Assembly (NCBI RefSeq): GCF_039544165.1
Contig: NZ_BAABLD010000017.1
Location: forward strand, 558,001 to 622,000
Source of the DNA: Viridibacterium curvum
Lineage (GTDB): Bacteria > Pseudomonadota > Gammaproteobacteria > Burkholderiales > Rhodocyclaceae
Length of the DNA: 64,000 nt
Reading direction: 5' to 3'
How positions within the stretch are numbered: the first letter of the stretch is position 1; each line of letters opens with the position of its first letter. Below the pieces are notes generated by a model. It ran no database searches. It was not told the origin of the DNA and saw only the letters and a program-made list of their open reading frames with translations. Positions 16,882 through 25,160 of the stretch are shown here, piece by piece. Position numbers and translations under genes: made by a program.

Positions 16882-18783
16882 TCAATACTTGACCTTCAAC
16901 CAGTTCTCCTTGGCCCAGGTCAGGCGGCCGGCGCCCACGCCAGCCTGAATGACCGGGAGAAGACTTGCCGGATCGTCATAGGCGGAGGCCGGCAGCGTGT
17001 AAGGCGCTCCACCGTGGGTGGTGTTCCAGGCGAAAGGCTTGATGCGAGAGTCCTGGAACGGACCGAGGCGACTTCCGGTAGCGGTACTGTCACCACGCTC
17101 GGTGTAGGTCGTGCCATCCTCGTTATGGAAGATGTACTGAAGATCGAGCCCCAGTATCTTGCCGGTGTAGCTGGCATCCGCCGGGTTGGTCTGGTTGTTG
17201 CGCAAGGGCCAGAGCACGTCGATGTAGACTGACTTTTCGACCAGCATTGCGCCGTCTTCGACCGAGATGCTGCCATTGAGCGAGGGGCCGAACTTGTAGG
17301 GGTTGTCGCTGGTGAACTTCGCCTGATCTGCGCTGCTCATCGCCGCAAATTTAGCGTCCCGCATGCGTTTCGCTGCCAGCAGGTTGGTTGCGTCGGCGTA
17401 GTTGTTGTAGCTGTGGACCTGCGCTCCGGCGCTGCGCGGCAGACGATCGACGGGGTTGAGGTACAGGTTGTGATGCAGCGTCACCGAGGACATCTGGTTC
17501 ACGACGTCCTTGGAGAGCTCGCCAATCGCCATAGTCTTCTTGGTGCCCTGCATGACCTGTACGATCTGCTCGGGTGTGAGCAGCATCTTGTTGCGCAGCG
17601 TGCTGTACAGGGGGTAGGAGTCCTTGTTCTCTTCCAGCTTGTTGATCTGTTGCCAGACGAAGCTGTTGAGATTCGCTGTCGGGTTGAAGGCATTCGCCAC
17701 CCCGTCATCCCCCACATAGGCGTTCCAGGAATAGGTGACGTTGCTCGTACCGCCCTTGGTATCGATGATGCCGTCGTAGGCATTGCTGAACGTGCAATGA
17801 TCAATCCAGATATGACTCACCCGGCCACCGCCCACGCCGATGACGATGAAGTCCCAGTTGTTCTTGTCGTAGTCACCCTTGGTGTCCTCATCCCACTCCC
17901 AGAGTTCGTCGAACTTGAGGTTGCGGATGATCACGTTTGAAGTTGCCTTGATCGACCAGCTGGAATGACGGATCGTCGCGCCATTGGCAGAGAAGATCGT
18001 CAGCCCGCCCTTTTTTGGCGAAATCTGCAGATTGGAAACATCCGATGCAATCAGTTTCGGGTGCAGTTTTGGCGTATTGGCATGCTTTGAGAACGGCGTG
18101 CTGGCCAATGTCTGCGCAGCCGAGCCGATTTCGTTCCAGCCAAGATCGAGGTCGTTCATGATCTCGATGACATAGGCGCGCCCTGTCTTGCCGGGATCAA
18201 TCTTGTTGGCCGCCACGATGGCCTGCGCAAGCTCCAGCGCCGTTGTGACCTTGCGATAGCCAGGGTCCGTCTCCGGAATGACGCCGCCGCCGGTCACGCC
18301 TGCCGGCACGAGCCCCGTAACGCTATCGCCCGGCAAGCTCGCAAAACCGGTCAGGTCGTATTTCGAAACGGCCCCGCTGACAACTGTCGGGTTGCTCCAG
18401 CACCAGGCGCCGTTGCGCCAGTCGCCCGCCGGGAATGTGCAGCTTGCGTAGTAGTTCGGCGTCGAACTGGATGCGGAGGACGCCGAGGATGTTGCAGAGG
18501 ACGATGATGCAGAGGTCGCGGTGGACGAAGAAACACCGGAACCGCTGCTCGCCGAGCTGGACGTCGATGACGCACTGGTACTGGAGCTCGACTGAGCGCT
18601 TGACGCAGCCGAATTCGTGCTGGACGCAGAAGTGGCGGCAATGGAGGACGCAGAACTCGCGCCTCCGCCACCAGTAGCCTGCCCCCCTCCTCCGCCCCCC
18701 CCACCACACGCAGCCAACGCCGCAATCATCACGACGGACATCCAGCGCAAGCACAAGCTTGCGGACTTGTTCTGCACACGCAT
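16882..18783 (-). CDS. lipoprotein pectate lyase PL1
   Basis: The frame is open to 19044 but the ATG at 18783 is chosen: AGGAGGAG precedes it and it opens a lipoprotein signal (lipobox LAAC, Cys26, then eight glycines). In the 633-aa product a Ser/Ala/Thr linker (about 35-110) is followed by a short segment with two cysteines (ASCTFPAGDW...AWCW), then the PL1 domain with IRNLKFDELWEWDED, HIWIDHCTFSNAYDG, SNVTYSWN and DRLPRS. The last replaces the leucine of the paralogue's DRLPRL, while the catalytic arginine position is kept. It is the tandem paralogue of 14840-16735. Its promoter faces that of the porin across a 371-bp divergent gap, which makes shared regulation plausible. Confidence 0.92.
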   Translation of the reverse strand: MRVQNKSASLCLRWMSVVMIAALAACGGGGGGGGQATGGGGASSASSIAATSASSTNSAASSAQSSSSTSASSTSSSASSGSGVSSSTATSASSSSATSSASSASSSTPNYYASCTFPAGDWRNGAWCWSNPTVVSGAVSKYDLTGFASLPGDSVTGLVPAGVTGGGVIPETDPGYRKVTTALELAQAIVAANKIDPGKTGRAYVIEIMNDLDLGWNEIGSAAQTLASTPFSKHANTPKLHPKLIASDVSNLQISPKKGGLTIFSANGATIRHSSWSIKATSNVIIRNLKFDELWEWDEDTKGDYDKNNWDFIVIGVGGGRVSHIWIDHCTFSNAYDGIIDTKGGTSNVTYSWNAYVGDDGVANAFNPTANLNSFVWQQINKLEENKDSYPLYSTLRNKMLLTPEQIVQVMQGTKKTMAIGELSKDVVNQMSSVTLHHNLYLNPVDRLPRSAGAQVHSYNNYADATNLLAAKRMRDAKFAAMSSADQAKFTSDNPYKFGPSLNGSISVEDGAMLVEKSVYIDVLWPLRNNQTNPADASYTGKILGLDLQYIFHNEDGTTYTERGDSTATGSRLGPFQDSRIKPFAWNTTHGGAPYTLPASAYDDPASLLPVIQAGVGAGRLTWAKENWLKVKY

Positions 18784-19154
18784 TCCCGACTCCTCCTGCC
18801 TGAAGCCCACCTGCCGAATTGGGTTGGCCTCTGTTTGTGCGGGAATGCTAGCCAGCCCAACCGCGGCGAGATATTGCGATTTCAGTCGTCCGCGCAACGG
18901 ATTTTCCGTTGTGCAAACGCACAGAACAACAAATGCCCCCGAACCCATGACTAGGCGAACAGCAAGCTTCGACAGGTGGTGTCGCGATGCACAAATCGGT
19001 TTTCTGCAGCCCAGCAAAGAAAAACATAAATCCGCGCACCCCATATCTCAATTGTGACCAAACCGCCTGCTCTGTAAAAAGCACGCAGTGGCCAATCGGC
19101 CATTCCACAAACTATTGGGGCCTTGCAGGCACCTGCTGGCCGAGAGGAGAGAAC
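18784..19154. promoter_or_regulatory. divergent promoter region between a PL1 lyase and the porin
   Basis: The 371-bp gap separates the 5' ends of two divergent genes with good ribosome binding sites (AGGAGGAG for the lyase, GAGGAGAG for the porin), so both promoters must lie here. Frames that run through it are extensions without their own initiation signals. I did not find a convincing -35/-10 pair or a palindromic operator by eye. Confidence 0.5.
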
Positions 19155-20339
19155 ATGAAAAGGACCATCGTTGCTGCAGCCGTGATGGCAGCAATTTCTG
19201 GCAGTGCGTTTGCCCAAGAGGTGAAGATTGGCGGCAAGCTCGACGCCGGTTATCAGTTCAAGCGCACACAGAACCTGCAGACCGTCTACGGCGCGAGTGG
19301 CGCAGTCACCAACAGCGCAAGCACCGGTGGCGTGACGACGGAAACCCAGGGCGATGGCGGCGCCAGCACCTCGCGCATCACCGTCGGTGTGAAGGAAGAC
19401 ATCTCCAAGGGCATTTCTGCGTTTGTCGACCTCGACCTCCGCTTTACGAACGTGCATGAAGGCAAAACCGGCCTGAACAACAACGACAAGAAGGTGATGG
19501 GTCTGATCTCCCCGATCGGCAAACTGACCTGGGGCACTTACAACATCACCAACCTTCACCTTGCAGAAAAGCCCTATATGGTTTCACCCCGGGACATGGA
19601 GATCGTGAAGTTCGGAATCTCCGGCGCGCGCGAATCCCAACTGACCGCACGCGTGACTGAGTGGGTCAGCCCTACTGTGTCGGCGGGCCCCGTCAAGATG
19701 CTGATCAAGGGCCAGCATGCGTTTGGCGACTTCCAGAAGGACGGCACCAACAACGACGACACGACCACGGGCGGCACCAATCCCGGCAATCGCAATTCGG
19801 GGCGCACCACTGCTGCGGGTTTTGAGACCGCAGTCGGGGACAACATCTTTACGTTCAACTTCGACATCATCAATCGCCAGTCTCAGGGTGTGATGCCAAC
19901 GATCGAAAACGGTATGGTGATCACGCACACACACTTCACGGTTCGCCCCATCAAGGACCTGAAGTTCAGCATGAACTACAACACGTTCAAGGGCCGCAAC
20001 CCCAACATCACAGATGCCAATGGCGGTTCGGCATTCAAGGAAAAGAACACGAATATGGTTCTGTCCTACAACTGGGACAACACTCTGGAGATCGGCGCAG
20101 AGTTTTCGAAGCTTCGCGATCTCGGCTCGAACCGCAACAGCGGCCGCGGCTACATGCTGGGTGGCGCCTGGTTCCTTGGTAAGAACCTCTATCTCTACGT
20201 CGCAACCATGCGGACGGACTACGCACGTAACGAGTCCTATGCTGGCGGCAAGTACGACGGCACCAAGGCAAACTTCTCGGACACTCTGACCAAGCGTGAC
20301 GAGCGCTACACCCGCGTGGGGTTGGTCAAGGATTTCTGA
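19155..20339 (+). CDS. outer-membrane general porin (betaproteobacterial type)
   Basis: Forms a trimeric beta-barrel channel in the outer membrane, here most likely for uptake of oligogalacturonides. The frame is open from 18987, but the ATG at 19155 follows GAGGAGAGAAC and starts a standard signal peptide (MKRTIVAAAVMAAISGSAFA, cleaved before QEV). The mature 374-aa protein begins VKIGGKLDAGYQF, typical of Neisseria/Burkholderia-type porins (Porin_4), shows alternating amphipathic strands throughout, and ends in YTRVGLVKDF with the terminal phenylalanine that the Bam machinery recognises. Its placement between nine pectinases and a solute-binding protein argues for a role in pectin-fragment entry; this is from context only, as substrate specificity cannot be read from the sequence. 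Confidence 0.87.
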   Translation: MKRTIVAAAVMAAISGSAFAQEVKIGGKLDAGYQFKRTQNLQTVYGASGAVTNSASTGGVTTETQGDGGASTSRITVGVKEDISKGISAFVDLDLRFTNVHEGKTGLNNNDKKVMGLISPIGKLTWGTYNITNLHLAEKPYMVSPRDMEIVKFGISGARESQLTARVTEWVSPTVSAGPVKMLIKGQHAFGDFQKDGTNNDDTTTGGTNPGNRNSGRTTAAGFETAVGDNIFTFNFDIINRQSQGVMPTIENGMVITHTHFTVRPIKDLKFSMNYNTFKGRNPNITDANGGSAFKEKNTNMVLSYNWDNTLEIGAEFSKLRDLGSNRNSGRGYMLGGAWFLGKNLYLYVATMRTDYARNESYAGGKYDGTKANFSDTLTKRDERYTRVGLVKDF

Positions 20340-20371
20340 TTCTGCCTGCCAAGTTGTAGCAACACGGAAGC

Positions 20372-20398
20372 AGAGGCAGCCCACGGGCTGCCTCTTTC
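20372..20398 (+). terminator. intrinsic terminator after the porin
   Basis: An 11-bp stem (AGAGGCAGCCC / GGGCTGCCTCT) with a very tight loop is followed by TTTCG. It lies 33 bases past the porin stop codon, so the binding-protein gene downstream probably has partial read-through or its own promoter in the 60-bp gap. Confidence 0.7.
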
Positions 20399-20457
20399 GC
20401 GTTCAGACCTGACAAGAATGCAATTCGGTCATGCATAGCCGATCGCAGGAGACACAC

Positions 20458-22365
20458 ATGCTTCGCCTCATAACCATCGTTGCCACGATCACGACGCTGG
20501 CCATGACTTCAACATCTTGTCTTGCTGCCTGGCAAGAATCGCCTGAACTGGCACGAGAGGTACGCGCTGGCAAGCTGCCGCCCGTTGCTGCACGACTGCC
20601 GGAGAAGCCCGAGGTAATCCAGCCCCATCAGCGCATCGGCACCTACGGCGGGCGCTTGCGTACCGCTCTGCGGGGCAATGCAGACCACAACGCCATTCTG
20701 CGCACTATCGGCGCGCAGGGGCTGGTTCGCTGGACACCTGATTTTTCCGGCGTTGTGCCCAACGTAGCAGAGCGCTGGACAAGCAATGCAGACGTCACCG
20801 AGTACACCTTCTACCTGCGTCGCGGCATGCGCTGGTCTGACGGTAAACCCTTTACTGCCGACGACGTGCTGTTCTCAATGAACGACCTCGTCACCAATCC
20901 GCAGTTCTTCCGCGTCACGCCCTCGCGCTATGTCATCAATGACAAGCCGATTGTCACCGAAAAGCTCGATGACTACACCGTCAGGTTCCGCTTTGCAGGC
21001 AGCTACCGGCGCTTTCCTGAGGAACTGGCGACGCCGCTGGGGCAACATCCCACGCTGTTTCCCAAACACTATTGCGGCCAGTTCCACCCTAAGTACAACG
21101 CAAAGGTGGACGATTTGCTACGCGATGCGAAGCTTGCCGACTGGGGGACACTGATGCGCAACAAGTGCGGCGATATCGAACTCGCCACACGCTGGGGTAA
21201 CCCGGAAAAACCGAGCCTGGACCCCTGGCTGGTCAAGGAACCCTATACCGGAAGCAGCGCATCCGTGCTCATGGTACGAAACCCGTACTTCTGGCAGGTT
21301 GACCCTCAAGGGCAGCAGCTGCCCTATATCGATACCATCCAGCTCAAGGTCATCTCTGAAGTTGAGACCATCGTTCTCGCGGCCATCGGTGGCCAGCTAG
21401 ATTTCCAGAACCGTCACATCGGTGGCGTGCAAAACCGCTCCGTTCTTGCCGAGAACGCAAAACGTAATGGCTATACCCTGCTCTCGTTGCCCGAGCTGCC
21501 GAGCAATGCTGCCGGCTTGTACCTGAACTATTCGACGAAAAATGCTCCGCTGCGCGAGCTCTTCCGCAACAAAGACTTCCGTATCGCGCTTTCACTGGCG
21601 ATGGACCGCAAAGAGATCAACGAACTGGTTTTTCTAGGACAGGGCGAGCCATGGCAGATCGGTCCTTTGCGCCAGAATCGCTTTTTCAACGAAAAGCTCG
21701 CCAAGCAATACACCGAGCGGGACCTGTCACGCGCCAATACATTGCTCGACCAACTGGGACTGACTGCGCGTGACCCGGACGGCTATCGCACCTACGCGGG
21801 CGGCAAGAGACTGGCAATCAATCTCTCGGTCAATCTGGCGTCAACGCAAAGCCTCGATATCGCTGACCTGATGCGCAAACAATTCAAGGCTGCGGGGGTC
21901 GACCTCGTCATCCAGGCCGTCGAACGCTCGCTGCACTACGAGCGGGCCCGCAACAATGACTATGAGGCCGCCATCGATGGTGTTGCTGGCGGGCTGGACC
22001 CCACGCTGGACATGCGTTCCATCCTGACCATCCATGCGCAGGAATCACGGCAAAGCCTGCTTTGGGTGCGCTGGTACGAAACCAACGGCAAGTCGGGCGA
22101 GGAACCGCTACCCAACATGAAGAAACGCCTGGAACTGTATGACCGCTGGCAACTGGCCAAGACAGACAAGGAAGCGGATGCCCTTTTCCGCGAAATTCTC
22201 GCGCTCGCAGCCGAGGAATTCGATGTCATTGGGACAATTCGTCCAGGCGGCGCCACAGCATTGCGAAACACGAAGCTGATCAATGTGCCGGACTCCTTCC
22301 CCTCCGGCTGGAGCTTTGGCTCTCCGGGTCCCACACTACCCCAGCAGTACTTCTACAAACGCTAG
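20458..22365 (+). CDS. ABC transporter substrate-binding protein, family 5 (SBP_bac_5)
   Basis: A periplasmic solute receptor of an ABC importer. The ATG at 20458 follows GCAGGAGACACAC; the in-frame ATG at 20431 lacks a ribosome binding site. The 635-aa product has a signal peptide (about 1-24, cleavage near SCLA-AW) and the family-5 fold typical of peptide and some oligosaccharide receptors: FTADDVLFSMNDL, YTFYLRRGMRWSDG and the C-terminal RPGGATALRN block. At 635 aa it is larger than usual dipeptide receptors (about 530) and closer to the oligosaccharide-associated members of the family. It sits just after the porin, and no permease or ATPase gene follows before the island border at 22.7 kb, so its transporter must be encoded elsewhere. 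Pectin-oligomer binding is inferred from context. Confidence 0.85.
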   Translation: MLRLITIVATITTLAMTSTSCLAAWQESPELAREVRAGKLPPVAARLPEKPEVIQPHQRIGTYGGRLRTALRGNADHNAILRTIGAQGLVRWTPDFSGVVPNVAERWTSNADVTEYTFYLRRGMRWSDGKPFTADDVLFSMNDLVTNPQFFRVTPSRYVINDKPIVTEKLDDYTVRFRFAGSYRRFPEELATPLGQHPTLFPKHYCGQFHPKYNAKVDDLLRDAKLADWGTLMRNKCGDIELATRWGNPEKPSLDPWLVKEPYTGSSASVLMVRNPYFWQVDPQGQQLPYIDTIQLKVISEVETIVLAAIGGQLDFQNRHIGGVQNRSVLAENAKRNGYTLLSLPELPSNAAGLYLNYSTKNAPLRELFRNKDFRIALSLAMDRKEINELVFLGQGEPWQIGPLRQNRFFNEKLAKQYTERDLSRANTLLDQLGLTARDPDGYRTYAGGKRLAINLSVNLASTQSLDIADLMRKQFKAAGVDLVIQAVERSLHYERARNNDYEAAIDGVAGGLDPTLDMRSILTIHAQESRQSLLWVRWYETNGKSGEEPLPNMKKRLELYDRWQLAKTDKEADALFREILALAAEEFDVIGTIRPGGATALRNTKLINVPDSFPSGWSFGSPGPTLPQQYFYKR

Positions 22366-22653
22366 AGCGCATCCGGAACTTGGCGCCCGCAGACTCAACA
22401 GGATTGCGGCGATCAGTCGAGGAGAACCGCGCTCAGGGCTGGGCGCGGCGGCTGTCTCGCGGAGGCAGCCCAGCCGGGCTCCGCTATCCGGCAAACGTGC
22501 CAACCGCTTTTGTGACTGAAACACGCTGGGTCGAATTGCTGCGGCCGGCAGATCTTGTAGTTGCCCCTCGCCCCAAGTCTTTATCCCCCGGCTCAAAGCC
22601 GATACCCAATCCCACCACTTGATCGCTCTGACGTGAACGGGCCCCGCAGCAGA

Positions 22654-22692
22654 CCAAAAACAAAAAGGCCAACCACCGTGAAGTGATTGGCC
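22654..22692 (-). terminator. intrinsic terminator of the tRNA-fMet locus
   Basis: On the minus strand a 10-bp stem (GGCCAATCAC / GTGGTTGGCC, one G:U pair, loop TTCACG) is followed by TTTTTGTTTTT. It stands 17 bases after the CCA end of the tRNA fragment and is the natural 3' end of a tRNA transcript. Confidence 0.88.
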
Positions 22693-22708
22693 TGATTGCT
22701 TGAAGGCT

Positions 22709-22753
22709 TGGTTGCGGGGACAGGATTTGAACCTGTGACCTTCGGGTTATGAG
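22709..22753 (-). other. 3' part of tRNA-fMet: island attachment site (att)
   Basis: Read on the minus strand this 45-bp stretch is CTCATAA (a loop with CAU anticodon), CCCGA, AGGTC, a T-arm ACAGG-TTCAAAT-CCTGT and CCCCGCA plus ACCA. The three-G:C anticodon stem remnant CCC next to the CAU loop marks the initiator tRNA. The expected 5' half (stem TCGGG, D-arm, acceptor strand) is absent: identity to a tRNA stops immediately after the loop at 22753. A 3' tRNA fragment that keeps the terminator but lacks the 5' half is the classic direct repeat left when an island integrates at a tRNA 3' end. The island should lie to the right, with the intact tRNA beyond this window. Confidence 0.88.
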
Positions 22754-23237
22754 GCCAAAAAAATTGATGGGCGTGCACAGCGATTCTGTGCAGCTCAATC
22801 GGTCAAAATCGGCGCAGGCCAAATAAAATCAAACACTTACTGCATCCGCCTTGTGAACCGCTTAATACCGTTTTCCAACAACGTAGATGCTCAGTTCACA
22901 GAAGCCAACCAAAAAGCAGGCTATTGCAGAACAGCCTAGCACAGCAACGCAGTGCGTCAAAATGACCGTCGGGCAATCAACTAATGAGCTGTTTGACGTA
23001 GGGCCGATGCCTCAAGCTATAGGAGCGAAGAGCAAGGCCGAAGTGTAGATTGCGGTCTGTTTGACCGCTGACCACACTCCTGGTCGTCACTGAACTACCG
23101 CTACGGGTTTAAAGAGAAGCAGGTGCAGGTAGCCCTGAACTTCTGCTTCTCGGCCATAGCCGACATTTGGTGTTCCGGCAAAATATGGCCGCAATGGTCC
23201 GGTTATCTGTCACTCAGCGAACACGGGGCTTGAAGGG
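22754..23237. other. gene-free stretch at the island's left end
   Basis: No supported gene or RNA lies between the att fragment and the end of the helicase gene. Stops are frequent in all frames and no terminator-like hairpin with a U-tract was seen. It may hold remnants of the insertion junction. Confidence 0.5.
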
Positions 23238-25160
23238 TTAGACGACGGTAGTCCAGTCAAGGACGTTCCAGCCAACCTCTTCAAGTTTCTGTCGCGTCCG
23301 ATCGTTCATACGGTCGGCGTGCATGGCCAACGCTAGCAGTTTCCTCGGACGGCTGGCACCCACAAAAATATTCATGAGTTGCCCCTCTGTCATCGCATCC
23401 GTTACGTCTGCCGCCTTCTTATCGCCACATAGGTAAGGCAATACCTCCTTGATGTCGTACCGTTGTCTACGACAACTCTCTAAAACCAGTGTCGCAAGAT
23501 GCGTCTCGCCTTTGACTGATGCAATTGTGGCGACATGAATCGGGAACTTCATATTCCGCGTCTCGACAAGCAATATGTTGGGGCTCCCTTGTCTATCCGC
23601 CACATTTGGGCTCGCGCCCACGATCCATTCGACGGGTAGGTCCGCCGCCGATACTTGCCCATCAATGATGTCGCCGAGCGACACGAGCAGCGTCAGTATG
23701 GCCGTCTTGCATGAAGCGTCTGTCGAAACGTCACATGGACTTAGCACGATATCGCGGGCCGCTCCACGTAGTCTTGAAATGTGCTCCACGTTGGAAGCTC
23801 CCAGCAATGTTAACTCACGCCAAGTCTTCGCATCCCTATAGCCACTAACACCAAATTTTTGAACCATCAACAGCAATGCCGTTCTGGCTGCGGCTCCTCG
23901 TTTCTCCGTCGCTGAACTAGTTACATGGGTTGCGGCGGTCCGAAGCAACTGCCCCACAGATCTTTGGCTTGGGGCTGTCTTGGCAGCTGCGTCATCAAAC
24001 TGAGGGAAGTAGTCCGTAATGTGCCGTCCAACCTTTTGCCGCATGTTCCCTTCTGTCTTGATGGCACAAATCGCCTTAACGGGTAACTTCTCAACCTCAT
24101 CACTCGGCAAGAAGCCGGCAATCCAATTGCCGAACCGCGCAATAACCTGTTGGGCAGTAGCGTCTGAGTAGAGAATGAGCGTTGGTGGTGCGAGGCACGG
24201 TGGCCCTTGGCCGTCGATTTCTCCGCCGACTGCTTTGACGCTGTTCGCCACCGCTGCGAAGTTCATGCCGAAGCGAAGGCTGGTGCATACCTCAAGGCTA
24301 CCCAATCCTGGGAATGAGTTAGGCGCCGCGCTACGACCTCGATTCAGAATCGACTGATTGACGTCGCCAAATCGCTGCACGATGGTCCCCGCGTTGAAGA
24401 CCAAAGACAGGACTCCGAGTTGGATGTCATTCGTGTCCTGCATCTCATCGATGAAGACGTTCGGAAACCGATACGCTACCGCTTCAGCCAAGCCGGGAAC
24501 CTTGGCAAGCGCCTGCTCCGCGTACGCAAACATATCTGCGTGGCGCAAACGGCCGTCGCGCGCCATCGTCGCCTTTAACGCGCGCAGGCTATCGATCATT
24601 TTGCCAGTCGCCGGAAGAGGCGTCTCCGCATCGCTGACTAGCGCTAACTCGGCCCCCTGATAGCGCACATTTCGGATTGTCGTCGCGCGCTCCCAAGCAT
24701 TCACATCGACCCAAGCCTTGCAGAAAGGGTATGCGCGCCCGTAAAACCTGTCTGCAAAATCCTCTTCATCAATTTCTCGCAGGTTAATGCCAAGGGTTCG
24801 CAACCAAGGAATTGCAAGAAACTTATTCACGAATGTCTGAATGGTTCCAATGAAGTGTGGATAGCCAAGAAGCGAGTCACCGTGAGGCACTGACTTGAGA
24901 CACCGCTCAATCTCTTCTCGAGCCACATTGGTGTGAGTCAGGATACAGATGCCGCGACGCTCATGTGGCCACCGAGCAGACATTAGCGCGAGCTTTGCGC
25001 CGAGAAGTGTTGTCTTCCCACTGCCGGGGGCCGCCTGAAAATCGGCAGTCGCCGCATGGAGTAGTGCATTGATCTGCTCCTGCCTGGCGAAACTCAGATG
25101 AGGGAAGAACTGACTGAGCGCCGCCAGATCATCGTGAGTGAGTTGGAACGGACCGCTCAT
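23238..25160 (-). CDS. gajB: Gabija UvrD-like helicase GajB
   Basis: Second component of the Gabija anti-phage system; in studied systems GajB is a UvrD/Rep-like SF1 protein that senses or processes DNA ends and works in a complex with GajA. The 640-aa protein shows ordered SF1A motifs: Q-like segment with FARQEQINALLHA (25-37), Walker A APGSGKTT (44-51), DEMQD (238-242), GDVNQS (265-270), IASVKGETH motif V (546-554) and GASRPRKLLAL motif VI (601-611). It begins at 25160, overlapping the last base of gajA's stop (ATGA type), so the pair is translationally coupled. It is longer than the roughly 500-aa GajB of Bacillus cereus, with extra sequence between motifs III and V (about 350-540). Identity rests on the OLD-TOPRIM plus UvrD tandem; a generic class-2 OLD operon would be the same thing under another name. 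Confidence 0.88.
   Translation of the reverse strand: MSGPFQLTHDDLAALSQFFPHLSFARQEQINALLHAATADFQAAPGSGKTTLLGAKLALMSARWPHERRGICILTHTNVAREEIERCLKSVPHGDSLLGYPHFIGTIQTFVNKFLAIPWLRTLGINLREIDEEDFADRFYGRAYPFCKAWVDVNAWERATTIRNVRYQGAELALVSDAETPLPATGKMIDSLRALKATMARDGRLRHADMFAYAEQALAKVPGLAEAVAYRFPNVFIDEMQDTNDIQLGVLSLVFNAGTIVQRFGDVNQSILNRGRSAAPNSFPGLGSLEVCTSLRFGMNFAAVANSVKAVGGEIDGQGPPCLAPPTLILYSDATAQQVIARFGNWIAGFLPSDEVEKLPVKAICAIKTEGNMRQKVGRHITDYFPQFDDAAAKTAPSQRSVGQLLRTAATHVTSSATEKRGAAARTALLLMVQKFGVSGYRDAKTWRELTLLGASNVEHISRLRGAARDIVLSPCDVSTDASCKTAILTLLVSLGDIIDGQVSAADLPVEWIVGASPNVADRQGSPNILLVETRNMKFPIHVATIASVKGETHLATLVLESCRRQRYDIKEVLPYLCGDKKAADVTDAMTEGQLMNIFVGASRPRKLLALAMHADRMNDRTRQKLEEVGWNVLDWTTVV

Noticed and set aside
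6580..18650. Tandem repeats or CRISPR-like arrays
   Set aside because: The repetitive blocks are irregular serine/alanine codon runs inside coding linkers, without constant repeat-spacer spacing. No CRISPR array was seen in the window.
1..22365. KdgR-type operators in front of the pectinases
   Set aside because: No sequence close to the known AT-rich palindrome was recognised by eye in the upstream regions.
22654..22760. A complete tRNA gene
   Set aside because: Only the anticodon loop and 3' part are present; the sequence right of 22753 cannot form the 5' stem, D-arm or acceptor strand.
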